Positions 10,654 through 21,816 of a DNA stretch of 64,000 bases are shown here, in pieces. The notes under the pieces are model-generated. The model worked only from the letters and a program-made list of their open reading frames with translations, did not search any database and was not told where the DNA came from. The translations under genes and the position numbers were made by a program. Source of the stretch: Plantago ovata (taxonomy: Eukaryota; Streptophyta; Magnoliopsida; Lamiales; Plantaginaceae); assembly GCA_028274465.1 (NCBI GenBank), contig CM051455.1:94186365-94250364 (forward strand), given 5' to 3'. Within the stretch, counting starts at the first letter, position 1, and every line of letters begins with the position of its first letter.

Positions 10654-11728
10654 TCTTTTCACATGTCCGCTCTCAGCCGACCGAGGTCAAACCGTTCGGT
10701 AACATCTAGTATCACTTTTTATTTACTCATTCTCTTTTGCTAGGGACTAGCTTAAGTTTCATGAGGGTGATGGGATGTGAACCATGATGTTAAGTATTGT
10801 TTGGCTTTGTGATGTATGGTATCTTGTTTTTTGTTTGCATTTGCACGTTTACCACTTTCTTAGTATTTAGTTGCATACACTACATTCATCCTAGGATAGT
10901 CTTGCATGTTTTATGTGGAGTTTATTGCCAAATTTTTTGAACTTTTTTATTGGGTAGATTAACTAATTATGACATTAATTATATGCTTCATCTCTATGAA
11001 TTTGTTTGAGGTTTTTCTCGCTTGGCTTGTAACATTTATGTATTGCACTTAGTTAAGCTTGGTAGTCTTGACATCACTTAGTGGTGTTTTCTCTACTGCG
11101 GTTCACGAAGGCCTTTATTATAGGATGATACATGTTAGGGTCTTATGGTTGTTTTCCCGAGTAATTATGTACCTAAGAGGCAACAAGTCTTCACCTTACT
11201 TTTAGATTGCTAAATGCCTAGGAAGGAGGTAGTGTGGGATTGTGTGATCCTTTGTTTGCAACCTATTCTTTCGAATAGGTTTGGGGATGGGGTTACGCTA
11301 TCATTAGACTTGTTTTTCGAATTTTAGTGTGTGTTGTGAGTTTATTTTTCTTCTTCGTAAATTTTGTACTCCAACCTATTCTTTCGAATAGGTTTGGGGA
11401 GGTCGTTTGTGTGTCATTTTTTGTTTCTTTTTCGTTGTGCTACTGCTGGCTAAAAAAAATTGAAAAAAAAGAAGAAAAAAAAAAGAAAAAAAATTCCAGG
11501 AAAAAAGAAAAAATCTGGAAAAGAAAAAAAAAAGAAAAGACCCTAAAAAACCAAAGAAGGGTAAAAAATAAAGAGCCAAAAAGTAGTTTAGCAAAGTGTT
11601 GCCTCATTTTTCAATTTTTGTAATGTTCGTAATCGTGTTGTAATTTTTTATCTTTTATTTGTTTGAGTGTCATCTATTCTAGACCACCCTCGTCCTGCCA
11701 TTCAGGAAGTGGTGAATAGCGTAAGGCT
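10654..11728 (+). other. A3 3' non-coding region with repeated hairpins
   Basis: No gene is seen. The region is collinear with A2 at about 45300-46370 in reverse. It contains two copies of a hairpin, ACCTATTC-TTTC-GAATAGGT followed by TTGGGGA, at about 11261-11287 and 11371-11401, and an A-rich purine tract at 11449-11560. Confidence 0.65.
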
Positions 11729-12000
11729 TTGCTTAAAGAGAACGTCTCCAGTGAGACCACTAGTTTTGTGAGACCAAAATGAGACTCAAAGGAACTAGAA
11801 ATTAGATAAAAAACTCGTTGCTCCAACTAATAACTCGCGGGTCATGTTATAACCCGAAACAAAACCGGATCCCTTCACCTAACCCGTTAAAATCAGAAAT
11901 CTTTTCTCTCTCCATCTCTGCAACAAAACATCGATTCTCTCCTCGATTCTCTCTCTCTACGAATCGTCGATTGTCTCTCTATCTTCAACGAAAAACAAGT

Positions 12001-13754
12001 ATGAGGAACAACGATTACTCTCCTAGATCGTTGAATGAATTGAACAATTTGAAGATTAGATTGGCGCAATTGAAGAAGAGGAAGAATTCGAAAAGGGGAA
12101 AACGTTCAAAGGAAATTAAGGAATCACCAGCGGTTGAAGTCAATCATATAGAAGAATAATTCACTGAAATAGCTGAAGGATTTGCCATGAGACAATCCGA
12201 ATTTGATGTAGAAGAAGATTGCAGTGAATTTGCTGAAGGATTTGTTGAAGATATTGATGAAATACCTAGAGATGGAGAATTCATAGAACCTTCAGCTGAT
12301 AAGCACAAAGGACCTGCTGAACAATCAGGTATGTTACAATTTCTTTTGAGGTTTATTCTTTTGATGTTTGAGTTTCATTTATTTACTGATTGAGTTTAAT
12401 AAAACTCAATCAAATTTTCTGAGTTTTACTTTGTAAAGTTCTGCATGTTACGATTTTATTTGAGTTTTATGCATTATTGATTTGACTTTTATGACAAAAG
12501 TTTCTGAGTTTTACTCTGTAAAGTTCTGCATACATTGTATAAGAATGACTTGAAGTTATGGGATCATGAATTGAGAATCTTTGGGGTTTATGTTGTTCTG
12601 CATACATTGTATAGTAATGACTTGAAGTTATGAGATCTTAAATTGAGAATTTGGGGTTTATGTTGTTCTGCATACATTGTATAGTAATGGCTTGAAGTTA
12701 TGAGATCATGAATTGAACAATTTGAGGTTTATGTATATACTGAATAATTTGAGGTTTATTCTTTTGATATTTGAGTTTCATTCATATACTGATTGAGTTT
12801 TATAATGTATCATTGCAAAGTATATACCACTCTCTTTTGATGGTTTAAAGAAGGAAAAGTAATCGAGTGTATGGAAGGGGCTAGATTAAAGTCAAGCCAG
12901 AGTTACAGAGTTCTTATGCACAATGCTGGAGGCAGAGAGAACGTCGGGCACACTGTTCGGGGTAATATTAACTATGTAAACAGGTTAAGTTTCCATTCAT
13001 TGTAGTTTGAGTTTTATATGTTGTTTGTTTGAGTTTTATGTGGTGCTTGTTTGAGTTTTTTACATCTATCATATTTCTTTGAGTTTAATATGATGTTTGT
13101 TTGAATTTTATGTGATGCTTGTTTGAGTTTTACATCTATAATACTAGAGGTTTAGGGTGAGATTTACTTGGAGATAAGTTGTATATGTTTGAGTTTTATA
13201 TAGCTATTGTTTGAGGTTACATCTGTATTCAAGAAGGTGTTTGTTATGTGTTCCTGTGCTTTGTCAATTATGCTATGTTTCTTGATTTTTACTATGTTGA
13301 TTTTATATTGAACTCTGTAAACAGGCTGAGGGCCCATAAGACTAGAGGACAGGATTCACAGTGTGTGATAAATTCATTGTTAAAAAGGCAAAGAAAGGAT
13401 CCTTAGTTCTTTTACAAAACAAGACTCTGTGGAGTGTTTTGGTGCGACTGGGTTATGAGGGAGGATTACAAATTTTTTGGAGACGTGCTCATTTTCGATA
13501 CAACATACTGTACTAACCCGTATGATATGATTTGTGCACCTTTGGTAGGAGTCAATAGCCACTGGAGTAATGTGGTTTTCGGTTGTGCCTTTCTTGCTAA
13601 TGGAACAAGCGGAGACATTTGTTTGGTTGTTGGAGACATTTTTGAAAGTAATGGACCAAAAAGGATAAATGGTGCTATTGAGAAGAAACCAAGAAAGAAA
13701 AAAGGTTCAAACAAAGGGGAAACAAGTTTCCCCAGGAAGGAACAAGTTATTTGA
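12001..13754 (+). pseudogene. FAR1/FHY3-like MULE transposase remnant
   Basis: The first exon (12001 to about 12328, GT donor at 12329) encodes a basic, then acidic N-terminus and contains an in-frame TAA at 12157. A middle piece at about 12850-12984 includes GGRENVGHTVRGNINYVN. The exon starting near 13325 contains the MULE-domain start: FWCDWVMREDYKFFGDVLIFDTTY, here given only in part as FGDVLIFDTTY, then YDMICAPLVGVN. The aspartate of DTTY would be the first catalytic residue. After GCAFLANGTS the protein jumps to a basic C-terminus, so the rest of the DDE domain and the SWIM finger are deleted. A TAG near 13405 is a further stop. It cannot encode active transposase. Confidence 0.75.
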
Positions 13755-13979
13755 TTGATTTCAGTACTCTATTCTTTTGTGGACTGTGTTCCTTGATTTC
13801 AATACTGTATTTGTTTGTATAAGATTGAGAATTTTATAGACTCTGTTCCTTAATATCGATACTCTGTTTTCTTGATTTTTCTCATGTTTATGTTGACAAT
13901 TGTTGAGCACTTAACTAAAACTAATCAAGTATTTGTCAATGGTAAATTGAAAGAAAATTCTATGAACATTAAACTCAGT

Positions 13980-16900
13980 CTGTGAGTAAACCTCAAACAA
14001 CCACCACATCAAACTCAAACACACATCATATAAAACTCAAACATAAACTCAAGCCTCAAACTAAACTACGGATGTATATTTTTTCTAAAAGCCTAGATGG
14101 ATTAGTGAACTCCAAACACCCAGAAAATAAATTGAATTACTTTCGGATTCTACGGTCTTAATTAGGGTTTAGGGGTTTGATGCGGTGCATTGTCAAGGGA
14201 TCATGTAACATATTTCCACGAATGTTCAAAGCTTAACTCAGTTTGTAATGCATATAAAAGTCATGGACAGTGGTAAACCTCAAACAAGCACCATATAAAA
14301 CTCAAACACACAGCATATAAAACTCAAACATAAACTCAAGCCTCAAACTAAACTAAGGGTGTATATTTTTTCTAAAATCCTAGATGGATTGGTGAACCCC
14401 AAACACCCTGAAAATGAATTGAATTACTTCCGGATTCTACGGTCTTAATTAGGGATTAGGGGCTTGCCCTGCACCGCATCCAACCCCTAAACCCTAATTA
14501 AGCATTTGTCAAGGGATCATGTAACATATTTCCATGAATTTTCAAAGTTCTCAGTCTGTAATGCATATAAAAGTTATGGACAGTGGTAAAACTCAAACAA
14601 CCACCACATAAAACTCAAACACACAGCTTATAAAACTCAAACATAAACTCAAGCCTCAAACTAAACTAAGGGTGTTTATTTTTCTAAAAGCCTAGATGGA
14701 TTGGTGAACCCCAAACACCCTGAAAATATGTTTTGTCAACTCAATCTGTAATTCATATAAAAACTCATGGACAGTAGTAAACCTCAAACAAGCACCATAT
14801 AAAACTCAAACACACAACATATAAAACTCAAACATATAAACAGAAATATAAAAAAGTTTACTAAATATGACTGAAAATAGTAGTAATCTGAGTTATTACA
14901 GACAAATTTCAAATTAAAAACATGAACAAAATATCAAAATGATGGGTGAATAAACATGTTCAACGAACTTAAAACTTCAAAATCAAATCCAACATAAATT
15001 GAGCCTCTTGTGCATAATTCACCATCTCTTGCCTTGATTACTCATTGTCTCCTCTGAATCAATAACGTCCTTATTTACGCCCGCAACATGGGAAGCAGTA
15101 ACATCAAGGACAGTTGTAGCAAAAATTGTCATCGTTCGATCAATCACTTGTGGATCAATTCTTTTAGCAGTATCATCAACGGCAGCAACATCAGCAACGG
15201 GAGCAATACCAGCAGCGGGAGAAACATCACAATCATAACTGCAAATTTCAACCATGATTGCTGCAAAAAAAAAAAACACCAGCCTCAAATACAACGAGCA
15301 TATAACACAAATATATCAAATATATAAAACGGGAGAATAAAACAGACACATATAAATCAGATGTAGACTAAAACTCAAAATAAAAACTCAAACCAGCACA
15401 ATATAAACCTCATACAAACAAAATACAACACCCAGAGATAAATCACAAACCAAAATAAAAAACTCAAATAAAACACCAACAAAACTCAAAAACCTAACAT
15501 AACACCCAAAACACTCAAACTCAAGTAAAACTCAAACATAATATAAAACTCATGGATAGTGGTAAACCTCAAACAAGAACCATATAAAACTCAAACAGAC
15601 AGCATATAAAACTCAAGCATATATCAAAAAATATAACGTGCATCGACAGTGATATAACTCAAACAAGCCACATATAAAACTCATACAGACAACATATAAA
15701 ACTCAAACATATAAAACTTATCCTCAAGCACCTTATTAATGTACAAAAACATTACTATAGAATTGAGAATCCTATTTCTATGAATGTTAAAGCTTAAACT
15801 CAGTCTGTAATGCATATAAAACTCATGGACAGTGGTAAACCTCAAACAAGCACCATATAAAACTCAAACAGACAACATATAAAACTCAAGCATATATAAA
15901 AAAATATAACGTGCATCGACAGTGATATAACTCAAACAAGCCACATATAAAACTCAAACATACAACATATAAAACCCAAACATATAAAACTTATCCTCAA
16001 GCACCTTATTAATGTACAAAAACATTCCTATAGAATTGAGAATCCTATTTTTATGAATGTTAAAGCTTAAACTCGGTTTGTAATGCATATAAAACTCATG
16101 GACAGTGGTAAACCTCAAACAAGCACCATATAAAACTCAAACAGACATCATATAAAATTCAAGCATATATCAAAAAATATATCGTGCATCGACAGTGATG
16201 TAACTCAAAAAAGCCACATATGAAACTCAAACAGACAACATATTAAACTCAAACCAGCACAATATAAACCTTATACAACCAGAATACAACACACAAAGAT
16301 AAATCAGAAACCAAAATAAAAAACTCAAATAAAACTTATAATTTCACAAAGATACAGGTTTCAGTTTTATATGATCCATGTTTGAGTTTTATCTTTGAAA
16401 AAAATGGAAAAGGAACAATTATAATTCAATAAGCTACAGAATGGAAAAGGAACCATTATCATTGTGTTAAATTTGAATAAAAAATGCATATAAAAATATG
16501 AGCATGGACAGCAGTGGTAAAACTCAAACATGCATCAAATAAAACTCAAACAAACATCATATGAAACTCAAAAAAATGAAATTTATCCTCAAGCACCATA
16601 TTAATGTATAGAAGTTAGAGTTTTATCTTTGCAGAATAGAAAAGGAAAACTTATAATTTCACAAAGATACAGGTTTCAGTTTTATATGATCCATGTTTGA
16701 GTTATATCTTTGAAAAAAAATGGAAAAGGAACAATTATAATTAATTCAATAAGCTACAAAATGGAAAAGGAACCATTATCATTGTGTTAAATCTGAATAA
16801 AAAATGCATATAAAAATATGAGCATGGACAGCAGTGGTAAAACTCAAACATGCATCAAATAAAACTCAAACAAACATCATATGAAACTCAAAAAAATGAA

Positions 16901-16985
16901 ATTTATCCTCAAGCACCATATTAATGTATAGAAGTTTGAGTTTTATCTGAAGCAGGTTTGAGTTTTATCTTTTCAGAATAGAAAA
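13980..16985. repeat. Array of ATAAAACTCAAAC motifs and 270-310 bp higher-order repeats
   Basis: A motif of about 13 bases (ATAAAACTCAAAC, or GTTTGAGTTTTAT on the other strand) occurs more than thirty times. Left of about 13250 it is mostly GTTTGAGTTTTAT, and right of 13980 mostly the reverse complement. Larger units repeat too: blocks starting near 13983, 14270, 14583 and 14775; blocks near 15560, 15833 and 16107 (about 273 bases apart); and two copies of a block at about 16337-16612 and 16648-16932. There is no coding potential apart from the reverse exon noted separately. Confidence 0.8.
15037..15255 (-). pseudogene. Exon-like ORF on the right arm of the FAR1 MULE
   Basis: On the minus strand a TTTTTTGCAG acceptor-like site is followed by ATG and an open frame of about 73 codons (VEICSYDCDVSPAAG at the start, SNQGKRW at the end), rich in Asp, Val and Thr. 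I recognise no domain. Together with the leftward ATG at 17403 it could be part of a second, convergent gene of the MULE. It could also be chance. Confidence 0.3.
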
Positions 16986-17087
16986 GGAAAACTTATAATT
17001 TCACAAAACACATATCGAATCACTTACTTGCATTAGGCTTTATAGAAGACAGAAAACAAACAAAAATGAAGAGATCGAAGCACTTAC

Positions 17088-17300
17088 ATGGTAAAACTGA
17101 AGAAATAAGTAAACTAGGGTTTCAAAAATGAGTGAAAAACAACAGAAAGGAACCAAACATGGTAAAATTGAAGAAATGAGTAAACTAGGGTTTCAAAAAT
17201 GAGTGAAAAACAACAGAAAGGAACAAAAACAAGGTAAAATTGAAGAAATGAGTAAACTAGGGTTTCGAAAATGAGTGAAAAACAACAGATTGGAACGAAA
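17088..17300. repeat. Three tandem copies of a ~70-bp unit
   Basis: The units start GGTAAAA(C/T)TGAAGAAAT and contain AGTAAACTAGGGTTTC and AATGAGTGAAAAACAACAG. Copies begin near 17090, 17160 and 17233. They lie just inside the right terminal region of the FAR1 MULE. Confidence 0.75.
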
Positions 17301-17305
17301 TCAAA

Positions 17306-17403
17306 CCTTCAACAGCTGAAGAAGACGAACACGATGACGGCGAGCTTAATTCAAGCGGAGGAGACGACGTTTGAAGCTTCGATTGCGGCGACGAGAACAA
17401 CAT
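17306..17403 (-). pseudogene. Leftward Ser-rich exon-like ORF near the right MULE end
   Basis: Starting with ATG at 17403 and reading left, about 33 codons rich in Ser, Pro and Leu are followed by a possible donor (GAAG/GTTTGA). The position mirrors the transposase start on the left arm, which also follows a TC-rich 5' stretch. It may be the first exon of a second MULE gene. There is no recognisable domain. Confidence 0.25.
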
Positions 17404-17769
17404 GAGACTTTCTCTCTCTACTTTCTCTCTCTACTCTCTGATATTTCAATCGATCAATGACGGAAAATGAAAAGAAATTGGTCAATTCTCTTATTTATAG
17501 ATAACCCGTTGAATGACCCGAAAGGAGTAAACCGGGTTATAACATGACCCGCGAGATTTGATACAGTAGAATGGATGATCCGGAATGCTTTGGTCTCATG
17601 GTCTCAACTTACAAATTGGTCTTAAACAAGAAATTGTATTGCTTAAAAGATGGGTAGAATAGGGGAGAGTTATCTTTTTAGGGAACCCTCCTTCGTTTGA
17701 TGAGAGTCAGTATTGGTTCGACCTCTTTGAGGAAAAGTCTTAACTTGGTGAACCACAGTAAGTCCTCAA

Positions 17770-18919
17770 GGGCTGCATGCCCTTAATAAGGCCTGTCTCT
17801 AGGACATATACACTATCAATGGAACCGTCTAGGAATTCCATGTTGCCTAGTGTAGCCCTTGCTTAATACAATGAGACCCTATGGGTCACACAATGTGGTG
17901 ATTCAGCTTATCCGAATATCCTTGAAGATGGAATCGCAATTAATTTAGAATTAATTGTAATTGATGAATTATAAATGATTTGGAATTAATTATAATTATT
18001 TGTGGCTCAATTAATAATTTGGAATTATTAATTGAATTGATTGATTAATTGTATTTTAAGTAAATACAATTAAAGATTATATTTTAGAAATATAATAGAG
18101 GTTTGATTTAAAAGGATATATTAATTTAGAATTAATATATGCACATGGTGGCAAAATCTACTTAGAGTTTGAGTTGCCTTCGAATTATAAGTGGGTTCCA
18201 AAATTTGGACCCACATACCCCCCCTGGCCGGCCGCGCGTAGTAGTAGTATGGGAGGGAGTTTCGACCCCTTGCCATATTAGAAGTTAATGGTTAAGTTAG
18301 ATTTTCCTAATTGAGTTCTAACTTAATTGGGAATGAATCTAGACTTAAATTGGTTTTCTTGTGCAATAAGAATTAGAGTTCTTATTCCTTTATGAAGTCT
18401 AAAAGAATCTTCTTTAGGCTTCTATTGACTACTATATAAGTAGGTCATTAGAGAGATTTTCAATGCCGAATTCTTAGAGAATTATTCTACCTTTTTTAGA
18501 GAAAATAAAAAGCTCTCCCCTACCTCTATACCCTAGCCGCGCGCGCCACTCTCCACCGGAGGAAAATCGCCGTCCCATCTTCTTGGCCACATGAAGAATA
18601 TCCTAGCATTCTTTCCGATAAGCTGTTCATCCGTGGATACCAAGGTTGAGGGTCAAAGAGATGGAAACTAACTTTTATTGTCTTGTAGATAATCAAAGTA
18701 TTGCAGATATCTTCGACTTCGACAAAGGAGAAGATTCACCGGACTATTACGAAGACTTCATCGATTCAATACCTATTCTTGCTTTTGGAGTATTGTAAGT
18801 CTTCTGATTAATGTGTTTATTATATACGTTATTTGCATGATCAATTAACCTGCATGTTAAGAAATTTTTTGAAATTCCGCTGCGTACCCTAGGGGTAACT
18901 CTGACCATATTTTCTTACA
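17770..18919 (+). repeat. B LTR1, 5' part replaced by an inverted LTR tip
   Basis: 17770-17818 is the reverse complement of the LTR start (compare 38936-38984, two mismatches). From 17819 the sequence follows the LTR in the normal direction from about its midpoint to the TTACA end at 18919. Roughly the first 1 kb of the LTR is missing. A TATA-like TATATAAG lies at 18434-18440. Confidence 0.8.
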
Positions 18920-18920
18920 G

Positions 18921-18932
18921 TGGTATCAGAGC
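18921..18932 (+). promoter_or_regulatory. Primer-binding site, initiator tRNA-Met (B1)
   Basis: TGGTATCAGAGC lies one base after the LTR end. It is the usual initiator-Met site of plant copia elements. Confidence 0.9.
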
Positions 18933-20333
18933 GAGGTTAATTGATTATGTATATACGTATATATGTTATGTGATTATGTAGTTTATGTGGATGCAATTGA
19001 TTTCATGATTAATTCGATTTTCGAAAGTTTTGTTTTTATATAAATTTAGAAATTTATATTTTTCAAAAAATTTTTTTTATATATATCCCGCCTGCGGCCG
19101 CAGGCGCCGATCCCGTCCCCGTATATTATTTTATATATTTATTTAATTTTTCCGGGTTGGACCCAAATTGAATTTTTGAAAATTTGAGGATTGAATTTTA
19201 TATTTGAAATATAAATATGATTTAATTGTAATTATTATTAACTAGAGGGGTTAAATTTAATTAATATTAAGTTTAGGGGCTTATTTGTGATTTATCAATT
19301 TATTGTTTATTACAAATAAGTCTTTCTACTTTTTAATTTTGAATTTAACACCTCCAAGGTTTGGAAAATTACAATTGAGTTCTTCGGGTTTTCGAAAATT
19401 GTTACTTGGTCAATAGAATTTTCGATTTTTCAATCTAGTCCAAATTTTCAATTTTTCATAGAGATTATAAGTATGGGATTATAATTTTCATAATGAAATT
19501 ATGAAGTCATTTGGAATCCACATAGGCTACTACTTGTTTGTTTGCTCGATATGCTATTGTTTGACAATGCATGTTTAAATACCACGTATTTTACTTTCCG
19601 TTCGACCGCTATGCATGCGAGGGTAGGCGGCACCCTCTTATTTGTCGGACCGCATACTTTTATGTATGGGTATGCGGCGCCCATTATGTGCTTGACGGCG
19701 TTTAGAACTAGAATGGATAGGCGACATCCATTACGTGTAGACCGCTCATGCATGATGGGTAGGCGGTGCCCTTATTTGTTTGTAGATGACTGATAACAAC
19801 CCTCAAGCTACAAGCCCCAACCAATATAAGTGCAGAAATATGTATACGTATGTATTTCTGAGATGCTTTCCATGGGGTGCTTTAATTCTGAACTTTCATT
19901 GCATTTCCCTGTATTGGCGACCTCGTCTTGCAGACTCGCAGTGATCGTCAGATTAGAATAAGCCTATGGTTATAACTTACTGCATATTGTATCTAGCGAC
20001 CTCGATAGGTGCGATATGTAGAGCGTCTGGTTAATTAGATTTAACACCCAAGAGTTGCGTGACGCAATTGGATAGTCCTACCGGTCATATTATGTTATGC
20101 GACCAGCCCCCGTTGGAGTATAGCATAGTATGGATTTGGATCTTGGCCACTACAGGAACTTGTTGGACATTACCCGTATGTTTGTTTTGGGGGCAATCAT
20201 ATGTGAAAATAGTGGAAGCTAAACAACTAAAGGACCTTGTTGTTTAGTTATGTTGACTGTGTATTTAGAAATAGTATTTCAACAGTTGATTTATTATTTT
20301 CGTTCTATATTATTTCTCCTTAGGAAAACAGAA
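18933..20333 (+). other. B1 untranslated leader with structured repeats
   Basis: No gene is seen. The leader contains a perfect palindrome CGCCTGCGGCCGCAGGCG near 19090, four evenly spaced 19-base hairpins (19619-19637, 19666-19684, 19713-19731, 19755-19773), and two GCGACCTCG motifs near 19917 and 19998. B2 has the same leader at 33091-34704. Confidence 0.75.
19601..19775 (+). ncRNA. Four-hairpin RNA module in the B1 leader
   Basis: Each hairpin has a stem of up to 6 pairs and a 7-base loop close to AGGCGGC. Stems differ between units but keep pairing (GAGGGT/ACCCTC, ATGGGT/GCCCAT, ATGGAT/ATCCAT). Three of the four are preceded 10-16 bases upstream by ACCGC, which could pair with GCGG of the loop. 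The module is conserved in B2 at 33975-34143. The role is unknown; packaging, dimerisation or translation control are possible. Confidence 0.55.
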
Positions 20334-21816
20334 ATGGCTATACCGTCCTCCGAGCTCATTGCCAACTTGGAGTTGCAAAAGCTAACACGACCAAACTACG
20401 TGGATTGGATCCATGAGGTACGAAGGGTGCTATGTCACAACGAGGTTGAGTATGTGTTAGACGAACCTATCCCTCCCCCTCCCACAGAGTTGACTACTGC
20501 AACCTATGATTGCTATTATGAGATGTCAGTGGAAAAGGCCGAGTTTGTGAAGAATTTGTTGCTGAATGCTATGTCTGACAATATGGTTGGACCATGTCGA
20601 GACAAGGAACCATATGATATTGTGAGATATCTCTCCTCATTCTTGGATACTCCAAGGATGTGTGAAGGGTTCGAAGCTATCAAGATCATGCTTATCCAAA
20701 GACTTGAGACAGAAGAGCTGTCGCCTGAACAAGTCAAGTCATTGATTGATTTTCTCTTTCAACTTGTTGGATATGGCTTGGAGCTAGAAGCTAAGGCTTC
20801 CATTATCTTCATTGTGGAAAGATTGTTGCAATCTATTCAGAATCCCGAAGTCGGGACAGCAACAGAGTCGATTGCTGAGAGACCTATTGCCAACGAGTTT
20901 CTAAGGGTCAATCGTAGACCCAAAGAGAACAAGGGTGGCAAGAATGAACGCAATCGTAAGATGGCTAAGTTTCGACTTAGGATGGAGATTTGTCTCTATT
21001 GCAAACTCAAGGGCCATTGGAAGAAGGATTTTCCTCAGCTGAGGGTAGATCAAGCTATGGAGCCATCGGCTTATAGCCAAGATATGTTTATTATTAAAAT
21101 GAACATGACTACTTTTGACTCCAATGGTTGGGTATTAGATACAGTTTGTGGCTCACACATTTGTAATAATGTGCAAGGGCTAATTGAACACAGGCTAGTC
21201 AAGCAAGGTGAAATCGACTTGCATGTTGGGAACGACAATCCAGTTGAAGCCAAACGCGTTGGACGCTGCAAGATAGATTTACCATCAGGACAATGTTTAG
21301 AACTTGATAACGTTTATTTTGTTCCATCCATTGTCAGAAATATTATTTCCATTCCAATGTTGGACAATTTGGGTTTTTCCTCTCGTTTTGCTAATAATAC
21401 TTGTTATTTTTTGCTAAATGACAAGTATTATGGAAAAGCTCGCTTAGTGAATGGTTTATATATTTTGCAAAGTAGTCTACCTTTATTTCAAATACATAAC
21501 AAACAACCGTCTTCAAGTAGGAAGAATAATCCATCTTATCTACGGCATTGTCGGCTAGGCCATATCAATGAAACACGGATTCAAAGACTAAGGAAGTTGG
21601 ACTACTTAGAACCATTTGATTTCGAATCATATGGTACATGCGAATCATGTGTTAAGGGTAAGATGACGAACAAACCCTTTGTTGGACAAGGTGTTCGTGC
21701 CACTCGCTGCTTAGAGCTCATACATACCGATATATGTGGACCTTTTAAAGTCCAAGCACGTGGAGGTTATTCTTACTTCGTTACCTTTACTAACGATTTC
21801 TCAAGGTATGGATATA

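Larger units (their letters stand above)
11729..17647. mobile_element. FAR1-type MULE with 9-bp target duplication
   Basis: The element spans 11738-17638 and is flanked by TTGCTTAAA on both sides (11729-11737 and 17639-17647). Removing it and one copy restores A3 sequence matching A2. The ends are imperfect inverted repeats: both carry GAGACC motifs and, about 100 bases in, the shared block CGCGGGTCATGTTATAACC. The left half encodes a FAR1-family transposase remnant reading rightwards, and the right half has exon-like pieces reading leftwards. The middle 3 kb is amplified short repeats. MULEs typically make 8-11 bp duplications, which fits. Confidence 0.85.
4688..17769 (+). mobile_element. 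A3: Athila-like non-autonomous LTR retrotransposon (left part)
   Basis: The order is 5' LTR 4688-5888, tRNA-Asp primer site, broken gag-protease, non-coding leader with palindromes, ORF2, and a non-coding tail interrupted by a FAR1-type MULE (11738-17638). The tail resumes at 17648. The internal sequence is collinear with A2 read in reverse. No reverse transcriptase, RNase H or integrase is present. Homology stops at 17769, where an inverted tip of the B-family LTR begins. A piece of A-family LTR at 38985-39111 is probably the other end, with about 1.4 kb lost between. The 5' flank GTTGC has no matching right-hand duplicate. Confidence 0.82.

Noticed and set aside
9760..10662. A 300-codon minus-strand open frame
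   Set aside because: It is antisense to ORF2 of A3, which has matching features in related elements and better composition.
13980..16985. A CRISPR-like array of short repeats
   Set aside because: Spacing is irregular, the repeats are degenerate and nested in larger tandem units, and the context is a plant transposon.
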